From NCBI RefSeq assembly GCF_000473065.1, contig NZ_AXAZ01000002.1, forward strand, positions 1 to 64,000: 64,000 bases of DNA, written 5' to 3'. Source of the stretch: Bradyrhizobium sp. WSM1743 (GTDB lineage: Bacteria; Pseudomonadota; Alphaproteobacteria; Rhizobiales; Xanthobacteraceae). Below are positions 33,576-42,055 of this stretch, in pieces; position 1 is the stretch's first letter, and each line of letters opens with the position of its first letter. The notes under the pieces were generated by a model that saw nothing but the letters and a program-made list of their open reading frames with translations, was not told where the DNA came from and ran no database searches. Both the position numbers and the translations under genes were made by a program.

Positions 33576-34351
33576 TAGTCCCTCCTCCGGGCTCATTGGC
33601 CTGCAAATTCACGTGCCCTCCTCATTTGGGGCCACGAGTGTTGGGAACGCTAACCGTCATTTTCTGCCCATATCCACCCATTCAGATCGAAGTTGGGTAA
33701 CATTGGGTAAGCCAAGAAAGCACCATCACAGGAGCGCCATAGTGGGAGATGATCACTGCAGGCGCATGTTCAGGCCCCGCGAAGCCACTTCCGCAAAGAA
33801 CAGGCGATCCTGGCCAGCCGCTCGCCCTTTTGCATCAGCAGCTGGTTCAAATGCTCTATTGATCCCGCCGCTCATTACAGACGCGGCGATCTTGTTCTTG
33901 AGCGGCTGCCTCAAGACAGACGACAACTCGCTGCAGAATAACGACACATTGTCGCGACCTTTCGGAATCTCCCATCGCACCGAATCTGGTCTCTCGACTG
34001 GCCGAACGGCGGTACGATAAGCGCTGCGCCGGCAGCGTGGGGAAGTGTCTGATCTGCTTTCCTCAAAGTCACCGGCTTTTCGACTTCGTCCGCCGCCACT
34101 TCTTTGGAGTCGTTCGTCTGACCTGCGGCCACATGGCATCGTCGCAGGGCAGTTCAAGCCGGCGAGAGGTTCGATGAGCGTGGAACGCCTTCTAGATCCC
34201 TCGCGCGAACTGGCACACCGCTGAGGGGCCTCTAGGCGCGCGCGACCACAAGCTGATCCAGCAGAAATACAACGGATCCTGCCCGTTAAACGCCGCCGAA
34301 CGTCCTGGCTGCAATGTTAACATCCCTCGCCGATCGGCTGGGGGAACAAGA
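33576..34351. other. promoter region and non-coding stretch
   Basis: The first part (33576-33720) holds the promoter of the sugar operon with the operator repeats. From 33720 to 34351 no gene or RNA is recognised; frames on both strands look like shadows. Confidence 0.4.
33661..33710. promoter_or_regulatory. double TTGGGTA-type operator, inverted arrangement
   Basis: Plus strand: TTGGGTAA at 33693-33700 and 33703-33710, period 10. Minus strand: TGGGTGGATA (33680-33671) followed by TGGGCAGAAA (33670-33661), also period 10. The two pairs face each other around a 12-bp spacer. It lies 85-135 bp upstream of the binding-protein start and shares its motif with 24196-24213. Confidence 0.55.
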
Positions 34352-34615
34352 ATGGCTAGGGCATTTCGCAGTACCGTCATGGCACTCACTTTTGTCGTCG
34401 TCACCGGCAGTAACATAGTTTGGAGTTTGCTGGATGACTACGTTGCGTGCGGCCTAGCGCTAGCCGCTTCAGTCACCGCCGGCTTTTGCGTCGAGCGCGC
34501 CCTCATCAAACGGTCCCATCGCGAAATGATCCGTCAACACGGCGCAGACTGGCTGGCTGCTAGCGAGCGCATAGATTCTGGCGGACCAACTAGGACGGTG
34601 AAGGCGGAGAAATGA
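34352..34615 (+). CDS. small membrane protein
   Basis: 87 residues with two hydrophobic stretches (TVMALTFVVVTGSNIVWSLL and DDYVACGLALAASVTAGFC), then a charged tail. Two-helix hairpin topology is likely. ATG 34352 is plausible (AAGAATGGC context). It overlaps the next gene by ATGA (34612), so they are co-translated. No family recognised. Confidence 0.55.
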   Translation: MARAFRSTVMALTFVVVTGSNIVWSLLDDYVACGLALAASVTAGFCVERALIKRSHREMIRQHGADWLAASERIDSGGPTRTVKAEK

Positions 34616-34860
34616 CAGTCGATCGGAATATCCTCGAGAGCGGCGCGAAGCGGGAGGCCCCCAATCTGGAGGCACCCAAGCTGGAGGTGCTCGATTGCCA
34701 AGCCTCGGCGCGATCGTTGCGAGCCCATGGATCGGCGATCGAGGCATTGCGCGCCTGGTATGCCATGCAGTCAACCGTCAATACCATCGCGCTCTACGAC
34801 GCCGCAGCAGCGCTGTTCGGCTCGGATTTCGACCGGGCCGAATACCATGAGGTCGAGTGA
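34612..34860 (+). CDS. small hypothetical protein
   Basis: 82 residues, soluble and mostly helical (LRAHGSAIEALRAWYAMQS, TIALYDAAAALFGSDFD). Coupled to the upstream membrane-protein gene through ATGA. No motif recognised. Confidence 0.5.
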   Translation: MTVDRNILESGAKREAPNLEAPKLEVLDCQASARSLRAHGSAIEALRAWYAMQSTVNTIALYDAAAALFGSDFDRAEYHEVE

Positions 34861-35159
34861 ATATATCTGATCTCGACGCGCTTGCAGTTCGGCAAGCGCG
34901 ATGCCGAAGTCCAGATTATCTTATGTCGACAGAACGGGTGAAAGCCTCTAATTCGATTCCTATCGTTACGTCGCGAGGCGGCCGTCTCTGCCTCACAACG
35001 ATATTGGGCACGCGCCCCAAGAGGCAGGCGATCAGCCTGAGATCATTTTATGACTCGCCTAAGGGGACGAAAGCATCCGTCGCGCAGCCGGAAGCTGCGG
35101 TCGTTCCTGGCGCTTGTCGAGACAACACTCTGTCCGCTCGACAATCGGAGTTTCGATAA
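34857..35159 (+). CDS. doubtful third cistron
   Basis: A GTG at 34857 overlaps the previous stop (GTGA) and opens a frame of 100 codons (MNISDLDALAVRQARC...). The first 30 residues look coding; the rest overlaps an AbiEii-like remnant on the opposite strand and is probably not native. The true gene may be truncated. Confidence 0.25.
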   Translation: MNISDLDALAVRQARCRSPDYLMSTERVKASNSIPIVTSRGGRLCLTTILGTRPKRQAISLRSFYDSPKGTKASVAQPEAAVVPGACRDNTLSARQSEFR

Positions 35160-35318
35160 AGATTCACGAAATCGTAGAGATCGCGCGGTCGCGTTCGCTC
35201 GGCCAAAGCCCTGAAACTTTTCTGCAAATGCCTCAACGTAGTCGTAGGCCAGTACCTCGATGCCGTCTTCAGGCACGTCGGAATAAGGATGAAAAATGTC
35301 GGCGGGGACCGGCGGCAC
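35048..35318 (-). pseudogene. C-terminal remnant of an AbiEii-type nucleotidyltransferase toxin
   Basis: PADIFHPYSDVPEDGIEVLA, then YDYVEAFAEKF in one frame; after one extra C (near 35215) RALAERTRPRDLYDFVNLYR follows in another. AxEKxxAL-xxRxxxRDLYD is the characteristic end of the AbiEii/type IV toxin nucleotidyltransferase. The N-terminal GSxxxD catalytic half is absent. No AbiEi antitoxin is seen, so the system is dead. Confidence 0.6.
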
Positions 35319-35369
35319 CCACGCGTAAAAACGCCCATCGAATGGCCGCGCCTCGGGTCCTGTCGCTCG

Positions 35370-35582
35370 TTATCGATGAGTGCCGTAACGGTTGCCAGTT
35401 CTCGAATTGAGATAAGTCCCACCACGGTGTGATGAGCCGGACCCGCCCAAATAGCTGCCGCCATGACTGGTAGTGTGATGTCCGCCGCCGTAGCTGACGC
35501 GCCCTCCATGTCCTCCGCGTGCGTTTGCTTGTCCGATCACGCCGAGCAGCAACAGACCGGCAACTATTGCAATCAACTTCAT
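35370..35582 (-). CDS. secreted Gly/His/Ser-rich small protein
   Basis: 70 residues: a signal peptide (MKLIAIVAGLLLLGVIGQANA) and a mature part of about 48 residues made of GGHGG, GGGHHTTSHGGSYLGGSG and RGGTYLNSRTGNRYGTHR. The His/Gly content suggests metal binding or a cell-surface role, as inference only. AGGCGGGCGAAC precedes ATG 35582. Confidence 0.6.
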   Translation of the reverse strand: MKLIAIVAGLLLLGVIGQANARGGHGGRVSYGGGHHTTSHGGSYLGGSGSSHRGGTYLNSRTGNRYGTHR

Positions 35583-35880
35583 GTTCGCCCGCCTCCTTCA
35601 AATGTGCAAGCGTATCCAAGCGCAGCCGATGCGTGATAACAACCTTTGATTCGCGCAAAATATGCAGCTTTACGCGGGGGGTAACTGGAGCCGAGCCGTT
35701 TTCCGGCGCGAGTAAGGCGTGCGATTGTCCCCGAAACGTCTAGATCTGCAAATGGAGCCGGTGACCTCGTCTGAATGCCCAATCGATCGAGCAGAAATAC
35801 CGCAGATGAAGGACCCTCTACGCTGATTATCGTCATTGCCGCGATGCTAACATAGGCCCGCTACTCGCTCGGGGCCAACA

Positions 35881-36264
35881 TTGTCATCGCAGGAAATTTC
35901 CACCCAGTCGACTGTTGCAGCCGATCGGGACCTCACCTTCGTAGTGATTGAGCGTCATCGCGAGCTGTCGGCGCATTACGATGCGGCCTTATCCGTATCG
36001 GCGAAGCTCGATGGGCCCGAGTTTGATGCCGCCGACGAAATCAGCAGTCAAAGGAACCATGCTCTCGCGGAGCATGCGAATGTGCTCATCCGCTCAAGGC
36101 CAACGACGATCGCGGGCGTTATTGCTCTGACCCGTTACGTCGGCAGCCTACGAGAGTGGGAACTTCCCGATGATGATGCATGGTATGAGGTTTTCTTAGA
36201 AGGACTGGCAGACGCGATCGATGGAATCGCCATGGCGCAGCGGCTTGGGCGAGACGGCGATTAA
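35881..36264 (+). CDS. hypothetical protein, rhizobial accessory family
   Basis: 127 residues, helical and acidic: TFVVIERHRELSAHYDAALS, ISSQRNHALAEHANVLI, TTIAGVIALTRYVGSLREWE. Start is TTG 35881. The helix pattern resembles small four-helix proteins common in Bradyrhizobium genomes; function unknown. The next tiny gene begins 1 nt after its stop. Confidence 0.6.
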   Translation: MSSQEISTQSTVAADRDLTFVVIERHRELSAHYDAALSVSAKLDGPEFDAADEISSQRNHALAEHANVLIRSRPTTIAGVIALTRYVGSLREWELPDDDAWYEVFLEGLADAIDGIAMAQRLGRDGD

Positions 36265-36265
36265 C

Positions 36266-36352
36266 ATGACGCTCGCTTTCATCTTCCGCGGCATACTTTT
36301 CTGGGGGGCCATTGCTGCGCTTCTCTATTTGGTGTGGAATTTGCCCTTCTGA
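36266..36352 (+). CDS. 28-residue membrane peptide
   Basis: ATG 36266, one nt after the upstream stop, opens MTLAFIFRGILFWGAIAALL plus YLVWNLPF: nearly all one transmembrane helix. Position and composition support a real small membrane peptide co-transcribed with the gene before it. Role unknown. Confidence 0.45.
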   Translation: MTLAFIFRGILFWGAIAALLYLVWNLPF

Positions 36353-37088
36353 AGCCTGACGACTAGGGGCTCGCCCGAACCAGTGTCGAGGCAATGAGGA
36401 GCGGCGGCTAAAGACCCACAGCGGCACTAGTTCCGGCCTCTAGGTAGCTTTCTTGTTAGTTGAAGTCGACTTGGTGAGCGGCTTAAGTGGCAGTAGTAGC
36501 TTCCCTTGCTTAAGGCCGGGCTGATGCTGGAATCGCGCTAGCTCGCACCCGAGCCGCATTAGGTTACATTGCAGCCAGACCGACATTGTCTGAAGCCACA
36601 GGACCCCGCTGCCTCACTGGGGGCTCATCCTGAGACACGATCATGTCCGTGAGGGCCACCAAAGGCCTTGTCGCCTCCTCTATCAACAACCTGAGATTGC
36701 TATCGAGGCACTACAGATTGAGAACATGCTGAGACCGGCGAGAATTGCGGCATCGGTAATGCCAACGTCTCCTGAAGACAAGGTGGTCTGAGCGGCTTTG
36801 CTTGCATTCCCCGCTTGGCTGTTCGTTGCCGCCATCTCTTGAGGAGCGCCACGACCTTGGCCCCATCCCGCTTGTCGGTACAGGCCCAGCGTCTTCGCGA
36901 CTGCGATGCCCAACCCAGCCGTCCGCCCGTTGGTCGGCGCGCCATTGGCCGGCCTTGATCGCCTGAGCGCACCGCTCAAATCCGACGCCGTTTGTTTCCG
37001 AAAAATGCAATCCGGCATCCTTGGCGCGTCCCTCGGGCGAGTGTGGGAGTCGGGCTGGCCAATTTGGCTCACTCAAGTCTCTAAGCGC
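36353..37088. other. no clear gene
   Basis: 736 bases upstream of the tts box. Minus-strand frames at 36683-37076 end with Ala/Ser-rich sequence, but none is convincing. No RNA gene seen. Confidence 0.35.
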
Positions 37089-37114
37089 GTCAGCTTGCCG
37101 ACAGCTGATCCTAA
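37089..37114 (+). promoter_or_regulatory. tts box (TtsI-binding promoter of type III secretion regulon)
   Basis: GTCAGCTTGCCGACAGCT at 37089-37106, followed by GATCCTAA, matches the rhizobial tts box pattern (GTCAGcTTnTCGnnAGCTnnTCcnA), which is bound by the two-component regulator TtsI under flavonoid induction. It lies 63 bp upstream of the effector start, the usual distance range. Confidence 0.7.
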
Positions 37115-37176
37115 TAGAGGGAGAACCAGAGAGCGAATCTGCTCAGGATAGCGAACCGGCTCAAACGGAGGGGGAT

Positions 37177-38540
37177 ATGGACCCATTTAACAGCATCAAC
37201 CCATTCGACCGGGATTTCGCTGCTTACTACGCCGCGGTGACACAACCGCAACAGCAGCAAGCGGAGTTTGAGCCGTACTTGGATGAAGTCCCGCAGCTTG
37301 ATACCACAGCCGTCGCAGGGGTTCCTGTGTCTCCAGATCGCTACTATCCTCATCTGCCTGACGAAGACCGTAGACTCACCGAGGCGTTGGGATCTGGGGC
37401 CAGCGGTCCGCGTCCCGAAAACGCAGTCACCAGAGGCGTCGGGCACGTCGCTGCGCAGCACAGCGCGCCGGAAGCTTCGAGTTGGCCGAGCGAGCTGAGT
37501 GCGGAAGGTCACGATCAGGATTCGCTGCGAGGGATGATCGGCGAAGCCGTCCTAGCATCGTCTCTCAGGCCAACCGCGCACGACCACCAAGCACCGGATC
37601 CCAGAGAAGCCGTTCGTCAGTTCAACTGGAGCGACGGCTACCAGCCGGCTCCGAACGAACTCATCGGGAGTGCCCCCCTTTCAAGTCACGCGCCCCTCAT
37701 GGGTGAGGATTACAGCGGGCAGTTGAGGCCTGCGAAGAGGCAGAGAACGCTAAGCCAGCCGGAACTGGATGCCATTGAGCGCCAGCTGAGCGAGCCGGGC
37801 AATTCAATGGCCCGTGTGCTGATGGAAAGCGCGGGCGCACCATCGCCTTTCGGGCCAGCGGACAGTTCGCCATTGGTCCTTCCGGAGGAAGGTTACGATC
37901 AGGATCAGCTGTGGGCGATGGTGCAAGACGCCGGCCCATCATCGTTTCTCGAGCCAACCGCGCGCCATCAGCAGACCCTGAATTTAGGAGCGGTCGTTCG
38001 TCCCTTCAACTTCCGGCAGGGCGACCAGCACGCGTCGGCTGCGCTTGACGGTAGCGGCATCCCGCCGAGCCGGGACAGCCGACCCAACAGCTTTATCGTT
38101 CACAATGACCGCTACACGGCGCTATTCGTGCCCGCGGCGGCGATGAGGCCAAGCACCCCACTCGATGCGCCAGGCCCTGCCATTCCTTTCGGACCTCGAC
38201 CGGAAAACGTTCCGCAGCCCAGCGCGCAGCAGCAAATCGAGTCTCACCAGCGCTGCTTGGACGTTCGATGGAGCAAGCCGCTCCGGCGTCCTCTAGGGCT
38301 GAGAGGACGTCCCCCGCGGCCCGCGCGGTTTATGCGGCATCATTCGGCGTTCCCGAGAATTTTTCGCACGGCACCCAACCGGCCTCGCACGCGATGCTCT
38401 CGATGCTCGGCCGCTGGGGCCTCTTGCCGGACGCGGGGCAGCCGGTAAAGCAATACGACATTCGCGGCGAGCTCTACACCGCCCTCCTGGGGCCGGGAGG
38501 GCCCAACGACGTTCGGCTCATTCATCACCCGAGAATGTAG
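37177..38540 (+). pseudogene. candidate type III effector, frameshifted near the C-terminus
   Basis: ATG 37177 follows GGAGGGGG and lies behind a tts box. The protein is Pro/Gln/Ser-rich and disordered-looking at the N-terminus (PFNSINPFDRDFAAYY), as in secreted effectors. Two related modules occur at about residues 110-170 (EGHDQDSLRGMIGEA, VRQFNW) and 238-298 (EGYDQDQLWAMVQDA, VRPFNF), 128 apart. PAKRQRT at about 185 resembles a nuclear-localisation signal. At about 38250 the frame changes: ALLGRSMEQAAPASSRAERT continues to NFSHGTQPASHAMLSML and IHHPRM at 38540. One indel inactivates or shortens it. Enzymatic activity not recognisable. Confidence 0.6.
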
Positions 38541-38699
38541 ATGCCGAGGGGCACTCTCAAGCCAGGAGCCCGTCCACATAGCTTCGGTATTGGACTTTGT
38601 AATGGACCAAAGCTTGCTCCAGCGACTCTTGCGAGCTTAGCGCGGTTCCGGGCGGTGCGGGTCAGCGATACCCGACCCGATTAACTTGCGCGCATCATC

Positions 38700-38729
38700 G
38701 CTGTGCGGCTCCTCGTTGAGCCGCACAGC
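38700..38729 (+). terminator. intrinsic terminator after the effector gene
   Basis: GCTGTGCGGCTC (38700-38711) pairs perfectly with GAGCCGCACAGC (38718-38729), loop CTCGTT, followed by CATCTCCCTTTTCTTT. Correct orientation for the effector transcript, 160 nt after its stop. Confidence 0.6.
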
Positions 38730-38905
38730 CATCTCCCTTTTCTTTGCGAAGCGCCGGCGGCCCAAAGCTGCGAAGAACACCAACGGTGTTATTGCCGTTG
38801 CGTTTTACAGCATTGCCATCAATCGGGGCCTCCTCAAGTCCCAAGACAGGGGAAGCATGCTCGGAGGCTGCTTCCGGCGCCCCGTTGAACACGCGTGGGC
38901 TGAGC

Positions 38906-39351
38906 TTAGCTGGCTGCAGATGGGTGTGTCGTCCATTTGCCCCAGATGCACATCCTGATCGCGGCCTTCCGCAGAAAGCTCTTTTGGCCAAGGCCGCGCT
39001 GCGCAGTGGCGTCGTCGATCCGCCTCCAGTCTGTCAGTGCCGTATCTTCGGCATCAGCAATGGTCGGGATACCGAGCGCGATCTCCATCGCGTTAGCGCC
39101 GACCGACGACTTCCGCAGCTGAGCCCGTGCTGCCCGACGTTGCCGCCACTGCTCGTGTCCTGGTTATAGCTCTTGAGATCTGCATTCAGCGCCTCCGCGG
39201 AAAGCCGGCCAGCAATGCCCTTCTTGTTTTTTGACGCAGATAGTTGCTGAAGCTCTAAGATTACTGCATAAACCGTGGCAGTGTTTGTAGCTGCTCCGGC
39301 TTTGAACTCTTTGACATCAGGATCTCCGGGACCGAAGCAAGCTATCGCCAA
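38906..39351 (-). pseudogene. frameshifted hypothetical gene
   Basis: MAIACFGPGDPDVKEFKAGA... ELQQLSASKNKKGIAGRLSA to SSGGNVGQHG in one frame continues as AQLRKSSVGANAMEIALGIP, TIADAEDTALTDWRRIDDAT in the next (change near 39120). Both parts have natural composition. No family recognised; its position between an effector and an IS256 remnant suggests accessory origin. Confidence 0.4.
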
Positions 39352-39372
39352 ATTTGGTGACGGCGATGCCGG

Positions 39373-40354
39373 TCAGGCCGCGGCGATTGTGGGCTGATGG
39401 TCGGTCGGCTTGGCGATGACCTCGATCCCGTCGTTGAATGTCACAGTGTTCGGCCGGGACATCTTAGAAAGCGAGCAGCGAGTTTTGATCCTTGCTCATG
39501 CAGTCGGCCACCTTCTCGTATTTCAGCGCGTAGCTCTCGATGAAGACGTCGACCGCCAGCTCGGCGGCGACGCTCGTTTCAGCCATCCAGATTTCCTGCA
39601 ACGCGCGCTTGGCTTTCGGCTGCGGGCTCCTGACAGCTTGGCGAGCACGTTCGCGGTCTTGTGCAACCAGCAGCGCTGCTCGCGCGTTTTCGGCCAGACC
39701 TCGCCGGCCCCCTTCCAGATCGGTGAAGCCAACCAGTTCCTTGCGGCCCTCCGGCGTCGCGCCGATCAGCACGAGGATGCACTTTTCGACCTCGAGCCGG
39801 GCCTTGAGATGGAGGCCATCAGCCCGAATGTAGACGTAGCCTTTCGCCGACGGATCGCGCTTCTGCCACGCGGTGCGCTCGTCGAGCTAGCCATTCCTAG
39901 GCGACTGATCGCCGAGGCGACAATCCGGCAGCATCCTTGCCGAGCAGCGCAGCCGGCGCTTCCGAGACCTCGCCGGTCGAGATCCCCTTCCGGTAAAGGA
40001 TCGTCAGCAGCGTCTCGATCCACTTCGAACGCCGCATGTAGGGTGGAAGGATCGACGGTGAGAACCGGATGCGGTCGGGATCGGAGGCGTCCGCCTGGCG
40101 ATCGCGCATACGCGGCTGACGGATAGCGACTGGACCGATACCGGTCATCACCTCCGGCTCCTGCAGGTGACCGTGGCGGACGATGCGCTGGTGGCCGTCC
40201 ACGGTTTTCAAATCGGCATGCTTGCCGAGAAAGTCCGCGATCTCGCCCTCGATCGCCTGGGCAAGAAGGATACGTGCGCCATGCGCAAGACTTCTGTGAG
40301 TTGATCGGCGACGGTTCCTGGCGGAATCAACTTGATGATGTTATCTTTGGACAC
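39373..40354 (-). mobile_element. IS256-family transposase remnant
   Basis: The gene begins with GTG 40354 (SKDNIIKLIPPGTVADQLTE, VLR), loses frame by one missing A at about 40282, and continues KTVDGHQRIVRHGHLQEPEV, RFSPSILPPYMRRSKWIETL, GKDAAGLSP. It then breaks again and shows VLIGATPEGRKELVGFTD, ALQEIWMAETSVAAELAVD and the C-terminus FNDGIEVIAKPTDHQPTIAA at 39373. Part of the catalytic core is deleted. The element is dead. Terminal inverted repeats not identified. Confidence 0.8.
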
Positions 40355-40425
40355 GGTATATCGCTCCTTCGGTGGAGAAGTGGAGCCGTCAAGCACCCCC
40401 ACGATGGCCGCCTTTCCCGCGGTCA

Positions 40426-40635
40426 CTAACCTTTCGGCGATAGCTCGACCGAAGCTGGTACCTCCATCCAAGTCATATCGCGATCATCATGTGTAAATGA
40501 CATCACATCGCAGTTGATGCCGAGACAAGTCGTAGACCAAGGCTCGCCGGCGCGAACCGGCGAGGCGTTTCGGACTTCCCGCCCGCCTAAATTGACGATC
40601 GCAGCAACAATCTTCTGCCTTAGCTGATAGCGCAA
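40426..40635 (-). CDS. small hypothetical protein
   Basis: 69 residues: MRYQLRQKIVAAIVNLGGRE, VRNASPVRAGEPWSTTCLGI, then DDRDMTWMEVPASVELSPKG. Composition looks coding and strand/helix alternation is regular. No family recognised. It ends about 70 bp upstream of the IS256 remnant start. Confidence 0.35.
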   Translation of the reverse strand: MRYQLRQKIVAAIVNLGGREVRNASPVRAGEPWSTTCLGINCDVMSFTHDDRDMTWMEVPASVELSPKG

Positions 40636-40925
40636 GCCTTCACGACCGATGCGGTCACGCCGGGGTCATGGACCCATCTGGCCTCGGGCGAGGTGATCAA
40701 TTTCACGAGGCGTTTGCATGCCCCTTCTGCGGCGGTGGCATAGACGAACGCCGCATCGAAAGATGCCTTGGCCAGTGGCACAGGGCATGCAGTGCGTTTG
40801 TTGCGTGGGAAATTTCAGTGTCCCGGCTCAGGAATAAAGGGCGCGGCGTATTTTCGTGACACGAGGGTCGTCTTTCCTTGGGACACCCGACGTGATTTCG
40901 TAACGGGTCAATGTAGGAGGAACTG

Positions 40926-41120
40926 TTGAGCCACGAATCACCTCCGCAACAGTCCAGGTTCCTCGTTCGAAGGGGGACTACCGGCTGGATGGTTTATGAT
41001 CGAGAACGCAAGGGGCCGGCGCTGTTAAAGGACCACAGCTTGGCCGAGAAGCTGTCCAAGGAACGGGCCGAACAAGTAATGCAGGCACTGGTTGATGGTT
41101 CGATAAACTGCTGGCCATGA
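40926..41120 (+). CDS. small hypothetical protein
   Basis: 64 residues from TTG 40926, preceded by an excellent AGGAGGAAC site (40915-40923). FLVRRGTTGWMVYDRERKGP is a small beta unit, and SLAEKLSKERAEQVMQALVD a helix. This pattern of about 60 residues is common in Bradyrhizobium accessory DNA; function unknown. Confidence 0.6.
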   Translation: MSHESPPQQSRFLVRRGTTGWMVYDRERKGPALLKDHSLAEKLSKERAEQVMQALVDGSINCWP

Positions 41121-41495
41121 ACCCTTGAGGTGAGCTTTCGATTCAGGGAAATGAAAGTCTACTTGCGTTCATCTCCGCTCTAGGGTCTCGACGCGGAGAA
41201 CATAGCCATTCGTTCATGCGCCGCCCAGTCGGGCCCGGTGAGATTGCAGATGACCTTGACAATCGGCCTGCGAACGGCTGGGGCGTCAGACGAAACGCAT
41301 AGGCGTGTCCTTGCTTACTGGCAGCATCAGCCGTTTTGCAAAGCTCCTATCCGTCGACCGCGAAGCACCAGACCCAGATGCGGGACAATGGAGTCCAGCC
41401 GCGCCGTGCGTCGCGCGGATGACGCCAATATCTCGGCGCGGCAGTGACAACACTGGGCTGCTGTTATGTTCTCCTGTGATTTTCTAGGGGAATTG
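41121..41495. other. no gene recognised
   Basis: 375 bases between the small gene and the transposase remnant, without a convincing frame or structured element. Confidence 0.35.
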
Positions 41496-41830
41496 ATGAG
41501 GCGCTTCATGAAGAAGCAGATCGTGGAAAGCGAACGCTCAGCCCGAATACTTCGATGACTTCATTGACGAGAGCGGCCCTGTTCGGGTGATCGACGTATT
41601 TCTCGATGCGCTCGGTTTGGCCGAGATGATGAGCTTTGAGGTTGCGGAGCCTGCGGTCGGCGTCGCGCCCCCTCTTTGCTCCTCGAACTCTGCCAAGAGA
41701 TGGTTTTTTGGCAAAGGTGAGGCGCCGCCACCGATGGCAGCAAGTTCAATCTCGCCAATGTACTGGCCCGCCTGCCGGATCATCGCGCCAAGCGCGCATG
41801 TCCTGGAACGTCGCTCACGCCGCATAGGAG
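41496..41830 (+). mobile_element. IS1182-family transposase N-terminal remnant
   Basis: ATG 41496 opens MRRFMKKQIVESERSA; after a frame change EYFDDFIDESGPVRVIDVFL, DALGLAEMMSFE follows, the typical opening of IS1182-type transposases. Later sequence no longer follows the family. A dead fragment; boundaries approximate. Confidence 0.6.
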
Positions 41831-42055
41831 CCGACGACGTACCCCGCACGATGGACATAGGCCGACATTTCCGGACGCCCGAACCGGTGACGGCTTCTCA
41901 TTCTGGAAGCGTGTACTCTCTACGACAACTCCACGCGGCACCAGACTGGAGCGATGGAGTGCTTACTGCATGGCGCTGATTCCCCCCCAATCAATGCGCC
42001 AGCGATCCCTCGGGCTCGAACGAGATCGGGTCCTGGCCTAGGAAACCATATGCCG

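Noticed and set aside
36683..37076. Minus-strand frames upstream of the tts box
   Set aside because: Two overlapping frames with no start signal and no family resemblance.
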